In this document: piece by piece, positions 1 to 5,549 of the stretch
Layout: the number at the start of each line of letters is the position of its first letter
Numbering within the stretch: position 1 is the stretch's first letter
Source: an uncultured Eubacteriales bacterium
GTDB taxonomy: Bacteria; Bacillota; Clostridia; Lachnospirales; Lachnospiraceae
Reading direction: 5' to 3'
NCBI GenBank assembly: GCA_902772745.1
Contig: CACYBV010000408.1
Coordinates: 1 to 9,359, forward strand
DNA: 9,359 nt
Translations under genes and position numbers: made by a program
The notes under the pieces: model-generated
What the model saw: the letters and a program-made list of their open reading frames with translations, nothing else
Told to the model about the DNA's origin: nothing
Database searches by the model: none

Positions 1-70
1 GCGCCGTGAGATATCCGATCCCTCTCGAAGCGCCGGTAATAAGCGCCCATTTTCCGTGTACATCCACCAT
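1..70 (-). CDS. Short-chain dehydrogenase/reductase (SDR), N-terminal fragment
   Basis: Only the first 23 codons are present; the gene continues beyond base 1. Reading leftward from the ATG at 70 gives MVDVHGKWALITGASRGIGY, then LTA. This is the first beta strand and the glycine-rich dinucleotide-binding turn (TGxxxGxG, here TGASRGIG at residues 13-20) that opens a Rossmann fold in classical SDR enzymes. Such enzymes oxidise or reduce alcohol and carbonyl groups with NAD(P)(H) in the cytoplasm; the substrate cannot be told from this piece. An AGGAAGG ribosome binding site lies 8 bases upstream of the ATG. The gene follows the DUF6935 gene after 64 bp on the same strand, with no obvious terminator between, so it is probably the fourth gene of the operon that starts near 2957. 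The SDR assignment is fairly sure, the exact role unknown. Confidence 0.8.
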   Translation of the reverse strand, partial: MVDVHGKWALITGASRGIGYLTA

Positions 71-134
71 GATTCTGTCCTTCCTTTTGCTGTCGTCCTG
101 GTATGCCGCGCGAATCAGTCCGCGCCGTTCGCTG

Positions 135-779
135 TTATGCCCAGGGGTCCGCTTCCTTCGGTACCCGGATGCCGGAAAGAAGCCCGCGCCATCCGGTCGC
201 AAACCACTGGCCGGTTGAGGGTTTCTGGCGAAGCTGCACTTCACGCGGATGATCCGCGCCGCCCGAGTACAGCCACAGCTGCAGATAGGTCTCGCCGGTC
301 TTACTGTATGCGTTCTGCATCACCGTCACGGTATAGGGCATTGTCGGCGTATAGTTGTTGTCCGGCGTCGCGCCTTTGAAATACGAGCGCGCCACATAAT
401 CGCGGCCGTCCATCGACTGGTCGCGGATAAACTGCTGGTCCATGCCGGAAAGGTCCGCGGGGCCGTTCAAAAAGTCCAGCATCCGGTAGCACTCCTCACG
501 GTTTGTGTGGAATACATTCAGCACCGCCGGCACAAGAGCCGCCACCGCAAAAGGATCCGTCATCGAAGCTTCCGGCATCGCCTGCAGTTCCTGAAGGTTC
601 TGCGGCAGACGCTGGAAACTGATCTCCCGCACCTTGTTTGAAGCCGCATTCTGTATCCCCTGCGCCGCGCTGTTGACCGCTCCGTTCACCGCGTTGTTCA
701 CGCCCTGGCGGATTCCGCGGTTCACCGCATTTTTCGCGCTCTGTTCCACGCCTCTTCTCAGACTGTCAAAAAGTCCCAT
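135..779 (-). CDS. DUF6935-type conserved protein of unknown function
   Basis: A 214-residue protein of unknown function. The start is the ATG at 779: GGAGG (786-790) lies 6 bases upstream, whereas the in-frame GTG at 782 would be only 3 bases away. Residues 1-10 (MGLFDSLRRG) lead into a low-complexity stretch, about residues 16-48, rich in Asn, Ala, Gly and Val with recurring NAVN/GVNN/GAVN units; it looks like an amphipathic or glycine-zipper-like helix. The folded part, about residues 57-214, contains LPQNLQELQAMPEAS, a TDPFAVAALVPAVLNVF helix, MDGRDYVARSYF, NNYTPTMPYTVTV and a C-terminal GQWFATGWRGLLSGIRVP. I recognise this pattern from memory as the DUF6935 family of Lachnospiraceae and relatives. 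There is no signal peptide, clear transmembrane helix or catalytic motif. It lies 66 bp downstream of the DUF1015 gene and upstream of an SDR. A membrane- or surface-associated role for the N-terminal helix is only a guess. Confidence 0.85.
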   Translation of the reverse strand: MGLFDSLRRGVEQSAKNAVNRGIRQGVNNAVNGAVNSAAQGIQNAASNKVREISFQRLPQNLQELQAMPEASMTDPFAVAALVPAVLNVFHTNREECYRMLDFLNGPADLSGMDQQFIRDQSMDGRDYVARSYFKGATPDNNYTPTMPYTVTVMQNAYSKTGETYLQLWLYSGGADHPREVQLRQKPSTGQWFATGWRGLLSGIRVPKEADPWA

Positions 780-845
780 CACTTACCTCCTTTTACTTGG
801 TCAAAAACTTCTGGGATTCCTCGAAACATTGCATAACTTTTTCAT

Positions 846-2093
846 TTACCGTTCAAACTCATGAATCAGCAGGCCCGATCTCAGCTTCGGCTCAAACCAG
901 GTGCTTTTCGGCGGCATCAGCTTTCCGGCGTCCGCTACGCGAAGGAGTTCCTCCATCGAAGTCGGATACATGGAAAAAGCCGCTTTCATATCCGAATCCG
1001 CACGCCGTTCCAGCTCTGCAAGGCCCCGGATTCCGCCGACAAAACCGATCCTTTTATCGGTTTTCGGGTCTCCGATGCCGAGGATCGGGGACAGCAGGTG
1101 ATTCTGCAGCAGGGAGACGTCCAGACCGTCCACGGGGTCCTCTGAGCGGATCTCCGCTTTTGCGGTAAGCCGATACCAGCTCCCCTCAACATACAATCCG
1201 AATTCGCCTTTCTCCTGCGGCCGGAAAGGCTGGCCTCGGCCGGATTCATAGCTGATCTCAAACTTTTCCGATATCTTTTCGAAAAACGCCTCTTTCGAGA
1301 GACCGTTTAAATCCTTCACCACCCGGTTGTAATCGTAAATCCGAAGCTGCGAGGCCGGGAAAAACACCGACAGAAACCAGTTGAACTCCTCCGTCCCGTC
1401 GTAATCCGGATAGGAGAGCCGCCGAAGTCCCGCCACCCGGACCGCTGATGCCGCCCGGTGGTGGCCGTCCGCAATATAGGTGTTTTTAATCTGTGTAAAT
1501 GCAAACCGCAGCGCTTCCAGTGACAGCGCATCGCTTATCCGCCAGACGGTATGCCGGATCCGGTCTTCCGAAACAAAATCATACAGCGGTTCATTTCTCT
1601 TTTCCCGCTCGATGATCATGTCGACGACACGGTCGTCGCGGTAAGCAAGGAAGATCGGTCCGGTCTGCGCCGAACAGCGGTCGATGTGCCGGATCCGGTC
1701 CTGTTCCTTCTCCGCAAGCGTATTCTCATGCTTCCTGATGACGCCCGACAGATAGTCGTCAACGGAAGAACAGGCGACAAGCCCGGTCTGCGTCCGGCCG
1801 TCCATCGTCTGCGCATAGATGTACATGCAGGGGCTTTCTTCCCGCACAAAAATGCCGCGCGCAGTCCATTCGCGGATCAGCCAGTCCGCCCGCCGGTACA
1901 CTTCCGGCGCATACATGTCCTGATCCTCCGCAAACTGGGTTTCCGGCCGGTCAATATTTAAAAAAGAATACGGATGCCGCCGTGCTTCTTCCCTGGCCTC
2001 TGTCCGATTGTAGACATCATAGGGAAGTGCCGCGACAAGGTCTGCCCGCCCCGGTTCCGGACGGAGCGCCTGAAATGCCCTGATTTCCGCCAA
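846..2093 (-). CDS. DUF1015 family protein
   Basis: A conserved protein of about 415 residues from the DUF1015 family, whose biochemical function is not established. Family hallmarks (numbered from the ATG at 2099) are IRAFQALRPEPGRADLVAALPYDVYN at 6-31 (quoted in part: ALPYDVYN), KHENT at 123-127, ADGHHR at 210-215, NHLLSPILGIGDP at 333-345 and PPKSTWFEPKLRSGL at 396-410 near the C terminus. The His-rich and Asp-rich motifs suggest a nucleotide- or metal-dependent activity, but this is inference. I place the start at the TTG at 2093: GGAGG (2102-2106) is 8 bases from the TTG but only 2 from the ATG at 2099, and the resulting MAEIRAFQALRP aligns with the usual family N terminus (MAxI/VRPFxALRP). 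The ATG start adds two residues. It begins 25 bp after the epimerase stop codon. In other clostridia DUF1015 genes often sit near serine biosynthesis genes; none is visible here. Confidence 0.93.
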   Translation of the reverse strand: MAEIRAFQALRPEPGRADLVAALPYDVYNRTEAREEARRHPYSFLNIDRPETQFAEDQDMYAPEVYRRADWLIREWTARGIFVREESPCMYIYAQTMDGRTQTGLVACSSVDDYLSGVIRKHENTLAEKEQDRIRHIDRCSAQTGPIFLAYRDDRVVDMIIEREKRNEPLYDFVSEDRIRHTVWRISDALSLEALRFAFTQIKNTYIADGHHRAASAVRVAGLRRLSYPDYDGTEEFNWFLSVFFPASQLRIYDYNRVVKDLNGLSKEAFFEKISEKFEISYESGRGQPFRPQEKGEFGLYVEGSWYRLTAKAEIRSEDPVDGLDVSLLQNHLLSPILGIGDPKTDKRIGFVGGIRGLAELERRADSDMKAAFSMYPTSMEELLRVADAGKLMPPKSTWFEPKLRSGLLIHEFER

Positions 2094-2101
2094 AGCCATA
2101 A

Positions 2102-2106
2102 CCTCC
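2102..2106 (-). promoter_or_regulatory. Ribosome binding site deciding the DUF1015 start
   Basis: Leftward GGAGG followed by TTATGGCTTTG. The ATG is 2 bases away, too close for normal initiation; the in-frame TTG is at the preferred 8-base distance. This supports a TTG start. Confidence 0.6.
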
Positions 2107-2118
2107 CGAAGAATAATT

Positions 2119-2916
2119 TTACGCGAACATCTTCACATAATTTACAGAATCCTGAATCGCCTGCCAGTAATCCGCCACATTGTAGAATTCCACCGTATAG
2201 ATTCCGCGGTATTTCCGCTCCTTCAGGTCGTCGATAATGATGCTCAGCGGCAGATCACCGTCGCCGACCGCGCAGGGGTACATCACGGATCCGTCGGTCC
2301 GCACTGTCGGTGTGCCCGGATGCTCGCTGTCCGCCCGGTCCTTGAGGTGCACATGAATGATATGGTTGAAGAGCCGGTCGTAGGCCCGGAGCATATTCTC
2401 GCAGACAAAGTGGAAATTCCCGGTATCGAACGCCACACAGAGATTCGGGATCCGCTGAAGGAAGTACAGCATGCCCTCGCTGTCAGAGATCGGAGACAGA
2501 ACATTGTCGAAGTCCTCAATACAGATCATAAGGCCTTCTTCTGCCGCCTTTTTCGCAAGCGTCTGCATGCCCTGAAGCATGTTCCCAAGTTCCCGCGGAT
2601 CCTTCGCCGGCGAGCTGTAAAGTCCCGGAATCGGCATGATCTTGTCCGATCCGAAGGCCTTCGCCATACGGATCGCCACATCGTCCAGCATGTTGTCGGG
2701 TTCCTTTGCCCAGGGATAGAAAACACAGATATTCGACGCCTGAAGTCCCGAATCCAGCAGAAGTTCCGCCGTTTCCTCGATCCTGTCCGCGACCTCGAGG
2801 TCCATCTCAAGGTAGTCCACGCCGAGCGCCTTGACGCGGCGCATCATTTCTTCCAGGGGAACGCCCTGCTGCTCGGCCGCCATACGTACATGGTGATAAA
2901 AAACACTGATCTTCAT
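2119..2916 (-). CDS. Sugar phosphate isomerase/epimerase-like TIM barrel protein
   Basis: A 265-residue member of the xylose isomerase-like TIM barrel superfamily (AP endonuclease 2 fold), which includes sugar and keto-sugar epimerases and inosose-handling enzymes. The expected divalent-metal ligands are visible at the ends of barrel strands: Glu134 in CIEDFD, Asp164 in AFDTGNFHF, His190 in HVHLKD and Glu243 in YTVEFY. The GDGDLPLSIIIDDLK segment before the last strand is also typical. Length matches single-domain family members. The substrate cannot be read from sequence. The start is chosen at the ATG at 2916 because GGAGG (2925-2929) is 8 bases away; another in-frame ATG at 2922 is only 2 bases from it and would add Met-Pro. 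It is first in a leftward operon, 25 bp ahead of the DUF1015 start, and follows a strong promoter. There is no signal peptide, so it is cytoplasmic. Confidence 0.9.
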   Translation of the reverse strand: MKISVFYHHVRMAAEQQGVPLEEMMRRVKALGVDYLEMDLEVADRIEETAELLLDSGLQASNICVFYPWAKEPDNMLDDVAIRMAKAFGSDKIMPIPGLYSSPAKDPRELGNMLQGMQTLAKKAAEEGLMICIEDFDNVLSPISDSEGMLYFLQRIPNLCVAFDTGNFHFVCENMLRAYDRLFNHIIHVHLKDRADSEHPGTPTVRTDGSVMYPCAVGDGDLPLSIIIDDLKERKYRGIYTVEFYNVADYWQAIQDSVNYVKMFA

Positions 2917-2963
2917 GGGCATTTCCTCCCCCTGCATCTGATTATACAATATCCTTAATTCTA

Positions 2964-2992
2964 ATAGTATCACAGGAATCCGTATCTGTCAA
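2964..2992 (-). promoter_or_regulatory. Sigma-A promoter of the epimerase operon
   Basis: Reading leftward: TTGACA (2987-2992), a 17-base spacer, then TACTAT (2964-2969) preceded by TGA, which gives an extended -10. This is nearly consensus. Transcription should begin near 2957, about 40 bases before the epimerase ATG. A second TATAAT-like hexamer at 2941-2946 falls inside the leader and lacks a good -35. Confidence 0.8.
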
Positions 2993-3074
2993 AGGTTGAT
3001 TCCCGAACCGTTTTTTATGGTTTTCCCGAGCACCGCGGTTCCCGGACCCGATCACCCGTCAGCCGGAACAGCTG

Positions 3075-3533
3075 TCAGCGAAGCTTCAGATACAGCCGTG
3101 CGCTCCAGAAATCCATCCCCAGCTCGTCAATATAGAAATGCAGGATGGCCCGCCAGTTCTTCGTCGCGGTACTCAGAAGAATATACTCCGCTTCCTCCGA
3201 AACGGCCCGTTCTGCAGCGAGAAACAGCTTTGTCCCGATCCCGGAGCTTCGAAATTCCGGCCTTACATACAGTTCCTCCACCTCAAATACCGGCGTGTTT
3301 TCCGCCATGACGGAGGAGGACTGCTTCGTATTTTCCCGATGCCCGAACAGGTATCCGACCGTCTGGTCTCCTGCTTTTGCGAGGAAAATCCGGTTGCCCT
3401 CGATATCAGCGCGTTCATTTTTCCGATAACCATGGCAGCTTTGTTCCGCTTCCCAGGCTTCGGACATACTGATCAGGGTGCAAAGCACCTCCGGCGTCAA
3501 CTCTGTTTCGATCACAAAAATGTCGTCCCTCAT
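3075..3533 (-). CDS. GNAT family N-acetyltransferase
   Basis: A 152-residue single-domain GNAT enzyme, which would move an acetyl group from acetyl-CoA to an amine; the acceptor is unknown. The acetyl-CoA-binding motif A is clear: beta strand EVEELYV (84-90), then RPEFRSSGIGTKL (91-103) with the pyrophosphate loop R-x-x-G-x-G, followed by helix FLAAERAV. Strand YILLSTATKN (117-126) and AILHFYIDELGM (129-140) fit the later beta5 strand and the helix that often carries a Tyr, here Tyr134. The start is the ATG at 3533, which overlaps the TGA of the azoreductase-like gene (ATGA, 4 bases) and has GGAGAG 5 bases upstream. A longer reading frame exists but lies inside the upstream gene. The overlap suggests translational coupling. 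No convincing terminator follows the stop, so some read-through into the next operon is possible. Confidence 0.9.
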   Translation of the reverse strand: MRDDIFVIETELTPEVLCTLISMSEAWEAEQSCHGYRKNERADIEGNRIFLAKAGDQTVGYLFGHRENTKQSSSVMAENTPVFEVEELYVRPEFRSSGIGTKLFLAAERAVSEEAEYILLSTATKNWRAILHFYIDELGMDFWSARLYLKLR

Positions 3534-4090
3534 ATTTTCTCTCCGATAGCAGCGATCGCGTCCGCGAGGATCTTTTCCGGGTCGGCGCCTTCCACATCCA
3601 GTCCCACGGCCTTCAGGTATTCGAACTCCCGGATGCCGTAGAAGCTCTCCGCAAGGCACTTTACATAACCGAATCCGAATTCATCCGGCACAAAAATCCC
3701 GCCGGCCGTCGTGACATAATACAGTTTCCCTGCCCGGCACAGGGGTTCCGGCGTTCCTTCCGACGTATATTGAAAGGTGATTCCGAGCACATTAATCTGT
3801 TCAAAATACTGCTTCAATGCGGCCGGAAACGACAGGTCCCAGTAAGGCGCCGCAACGACAACCGTATCGGCCGCCGCAAACTGCCGCGCCAGAGAAAACA
3901 GCGGGTCCTCCCATTTTTCTGCGGCAATCAGTGCGTCCCGCTTCTTAAGAAAGACTTCATCGGCGGCCGGAAAACGAATTTCCGACAGTTTTACTTCCTG
4001 AACTTCCCCGGGCAGTTTCGATAAAAGCGCCTCCGTCAGTCTCCATGTCCGCGACGCTTCCCTGACACAGGCATTAATCAGCAGAATCAT
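3530..4090 (-). CDS. FMN-dependent NADH-azoreductase / NAD(P)H oxidoreductase-like flavoprotein
   Basis: A 186-residue flavodoxin-fold protein of the AzoR/NAD(P)H-quinone reductase type. These FMN enzymes transfer two electrons from NAD(P)H to quinones or azo compounds in the cytoplasm. Seen directly: the first strand MILLINACVREASRTWRL (1-18) with the phosphate-contacting loop, the central strand and FMN loop VVVAAPYWDLSFPAALKQYF (77-96), then INVLGITFQYT (99-109), and LYYVTTAGG (123-131), which matches the second isoalloxazine-contacting loop. It is slightly shorter than classical AzoR (about 200 residues). The natural substrate is unknown; azo activity should not be assumed. AGGAGG lies 6 bases upstream of the ATG and a promoter is at 4120-4148. 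It is the first gene of a two-gene operon with the GNAT gene. The pairing of a reductase and an acetyltransferase hints at detoxification, which is inference. Confidence 0.88.
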   Translation of the reverse strand: MILLINACVREASRTWRLTEALLSKLPGEVQEVKLSEIRFPAADEVFLKKRDALIAAEKWEDPLFSLARQFAAADTVVVAAPYWDLSFPAALKQYFEQINVLGITFQYTSEGTPEPLCRAGKLYYVTTAGGIFVPDEFGFGYVKCLAESFYGIREFEYLKAVGLDVEGADPEKILADAIAAIGEKI

Positions 4091-4119
4091 AAGTCCCCTC
4101 CTGTATATTCTGTACGGCT

Positions 4120-4148
4120 ATTGTAGCACAGAAAGCCGCCCGATTCAA
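4120..4148 (-). promoter_or_regulatory. Promoter of the azoreductase-like/GNAT operon
   Basis: Reading leftward: TTGAAT (4143-4148), a 17-base spacer, TACAAT (4120-4125) preceded by TGC (extended -10). The predicted transcript starts near 4113, about 23 bases before the ATG. Confidence 0.72.
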
Positions 4149-4168
4149 TGAAAACACAGCCTGAGTGA

Positions 4169-4197
4169 TTGCGAAACCCGCGGAAATATGCTACACT
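4169..4197 (+). promoter_or_regulatory. Promoter of the alpha/beta hydrolase gene
   Basis: TTGCGA (4169-4174), a 17-base spacer, TACACT (4192-4197) preceded by TGC (extended -10). It is divergent from the azoreductase-like promoter; the two -35 boxes are 20 bases apart. Transcription should begin at about 4203-4205. Confidence 0.68.
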
Positions 4198-4203
4198 GAA
4201 AAC

Positions 4204-4237
4204 AGCGGGGCTGCGGCATGAAAAACCGCCCCCCGCT
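4204..4237 (+). promoter_or_regulatory. GC-rich hairpin at the 5' end of the hydrolase leader
   Basis: AGCGGGG (4204-4210) pairs with CCCCGCT (4231-4237), and inside it GCGG (4213-4216) pairs with CCGC (4226-4229): 11 base pairs with a 9-base loop. Given the promoter just upstream, the transcript should begin at or within a base or two of the hairpin. No U-run follows, so it is not a terminator. It may stabilise the mRNA; this is inference. The ATG at 4218 lies in this structure and has no ribosome binding site. Confidence 0.6.
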
Positions 4238-4289
4238 TATCCGGGATGCGCGTAAAGAAACAAATTCCCGCATCCCGCAGGAGGTTTTT

Positions 4290-5471
4290 ATGTGTGATAC
4301 CGACTCGGAAAACAACGGGATGCTTCTGCCGGAAAACAGGCCGGACGAAGAAATGCCCGCAGCTGCAGCCGAAACCCCGAGAGGGCGGCGGAATGTCTTT
4401 GGCAGCATCATGAATTTCCTGCAGGACGAGCAGGTCCGGGAAGCGGGAAAAATGATCGGCGCCGGGCTTCTTCAGATCGGCGGACCGATTGCCTACAACA
4501 AACTGTTCTCGCGCTTCGAACGGCCGGATTATGCTGTGACGCCGGGTCTTCGATGCTATGATCGGGTTTCCGACCGTCTTATGCGGGAACGCTTCACTTT
4601 TCCCTCCGACGGCGTGGAATGCGCCGGATATTTCTATCCCGCAAAGCCTTCAAAAGGCCTCGTAGCCTTCGCGCACGGCCTGCATACCGGGGCGGACGAC
4701 TACCTTTCGATCTTCGAGTTTATCGTCAAAAACGGTTACAGCGTCATTGCATTTGACGGAAAAGGGACCTATGACTCGAAAGGGGACTCGACGGTCGGGC
4801 TTTCGGAAGCTTTGGTGGAGCTTGATCACCTTCTGGATTTTGTCCGGGAAACGCCGGGACTTCAGGACATGCCCCTTTACGTCCTGGGACACTCCTGCGG
4901 CGGATTTGCGGCTTCCGCGGTGCTTCTTCTGCATCCCGAGATCCGGGCTTCGGTCACGATGTCTGCGATGAAAGACGCAAATACAATGATCGTCGGCAAA
5001 GGTTTCCTGTATTCCTCGATCCTCGGGGTCCCGGAAACAAAAATGACCGCTGCTTTCCTTGAGGAAACGCAGAAAGGCCTTTTCGGTTCCTATACCGAGC
5101 TGAACGGAGTCCGGGCGGTCAATGAAAGCTCCTGCCCCATCCTGATCGCTCACGGCATCAAGGATATGGTTGTAGATTACTGGAGCGATCTCGCGCTGAT
5201 CCATCACCGGGAAGAAATGCGGACGGAAAATGTCTTCTATTATACCGGCCAGGGCGCCTGCGGCGCGCATGATACCGTCTGGCGGTCTGCGGACGCGGTG
5301 CAGTACCAGGAGGATGTGAAAAAGGAAATTGAAAGAACAAAAAAGAGTCTGGGCCGATCCTTCACACGGGAGGACGAGGCTGCGATTGTGAGCCGTGTCG
5401 ATCACACCCGCTACAGCGCGGTCAACGAAGAGCTGTTTACTCAGGCGCTGATGCTTTACGATCACTCGTAA
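4290..5471 (+). CDS. Alpha/beta hydrolase (serine hydrolase)
   Basis: A 393-residue protein with an alpha/beta hydrolase domain from about residue 100 on, of the serine aminopeptidase S33 / hydrolase_4 type. Visible catalytic parts are the oxyanion-hole strand LVAFAHGLH (124-132), the nucleophile elbow GHSCGG with Ser202, Asp292 in HGIKDMVV as the acid, and His327 in GACGAHD. The cap region, about 225-275, lies between strands as usual. Residues 1-35 are acidic and low in order, followed by a 38-73 segment with amphipathic or hydrophobic helices (GAGLLQIGGPIAY); no signal peptide is evident, so membrane contact is possible but unproved. About 45 C-terminal residues after the last catalytic residue are charged and helical. 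Likely a carboxylic ester or acylglycerol hydrolase; substrate unknown. The start at 4290 has AGGAGG 5 bases upstream; a longer frame from 4218 lacks a ribosome binding site. Its 3' end faces the carboxylesterase across a palindrome. Confidence 0.92.
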   Translation: MCDTDSENNGMLLPENRPDEEMPAAAAETPRGRRNVFGSIMNFLQDEQVREAGKMIGAGLLQIGGPIAYNKLFSRFERPDYAVTPGLRCYDRVSDRLMRERFTFPSDGVECAGYFYPAKPSKGLVAFAHGLHTGADDYLSIFEFIVKNGYSVIAFDGKGTYDSKGDSTVGLSEALVELDHLLDFVRETPGLQDMPLYVLGHSCGGFAASAVLLLHPEIRASVTMSAMKDANTMIVGKGFLYSSILGVPETKMTAAFLEETQKGLFGSYTELNGVRAVNESSCPILIAHGIKDMVVDYWSDLALIHHREEMRTENVFYYTGQGACGAHDTVWRSADAVQYQEDVKKEIERTKKSLGRSFTREDEAAIVSRVDHTRYSAVNEELFTQALMLYDHS

Positions 5472-5478
5472 CCGCCGG

Positions 5479-5545
5479 AAACCGACAGAAGAGGACAGGC
5501 CCCCGTATCAGGCTGATACGGGGGCCTGTCCTCTTCTGTCGGTTT
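5479..5545. terminator. Perfect 32-bp inverted repeat, probable two-way terminator
   Basis: Bases 5479-5510 and 5514-5545 are exact reverse complements, separated by 3 bases (GGC). The stem runs AAACCGACAGAAGAGG..., with five C:G pairs in the middle. It begins 7 bases after the hydrolase stop and ends 4 bases before the carboxylesterase stop, so it serves both convergent genes. The arms end in AAA/TTT, giving only short U-runs in each direction. A stem of 32 pairs without mismatch is longer than ordinary intrinsic terminators. Confidence 0.8.
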
Positions 5546-5549
5546 ACTG

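Noticed and set aside
1551..1961. A 136-codon rightward open frame opposite the DUF1015 gene
   Set aside because: Antisense to a well-supported conserved gene, without a good ribosome binding site or known motif.
2320..2958. A 212-codon rightward open frame opposite the epimerase gene
   Set aside because: Antisense shadow; no family resemblance, while the other strand shows metal-binding TIM-barrel motifs throughout.
3534..3659. A 42-codon N-terminal extension of the GNAT gene
   Set aside because: It lies within the upstream flavoprotein gene, is Arg/Gly-rich out-of-frame sequence, and the internal ATG at 3533 has a proper GGAGAG and an ATGA overlap.
4218..4289. A 24-codon upstream extension of the alpha/beta hydrolase
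   Set aside because: The ATG at 4218 sits in the GC-rich leader hairpin without a ribosome binding site, while the ATG at 4290 has AGGAGG at 5 bases.
4650..5465. A 271-codon leftward open frame opposite the alpha/beta hydrolase gene
   Set aside because: It lies wholly antisense to a gene with a complete catalytic triad, has no recognisable domain, and is the kind of long antisense frame expected in GC-rich coding DNA.
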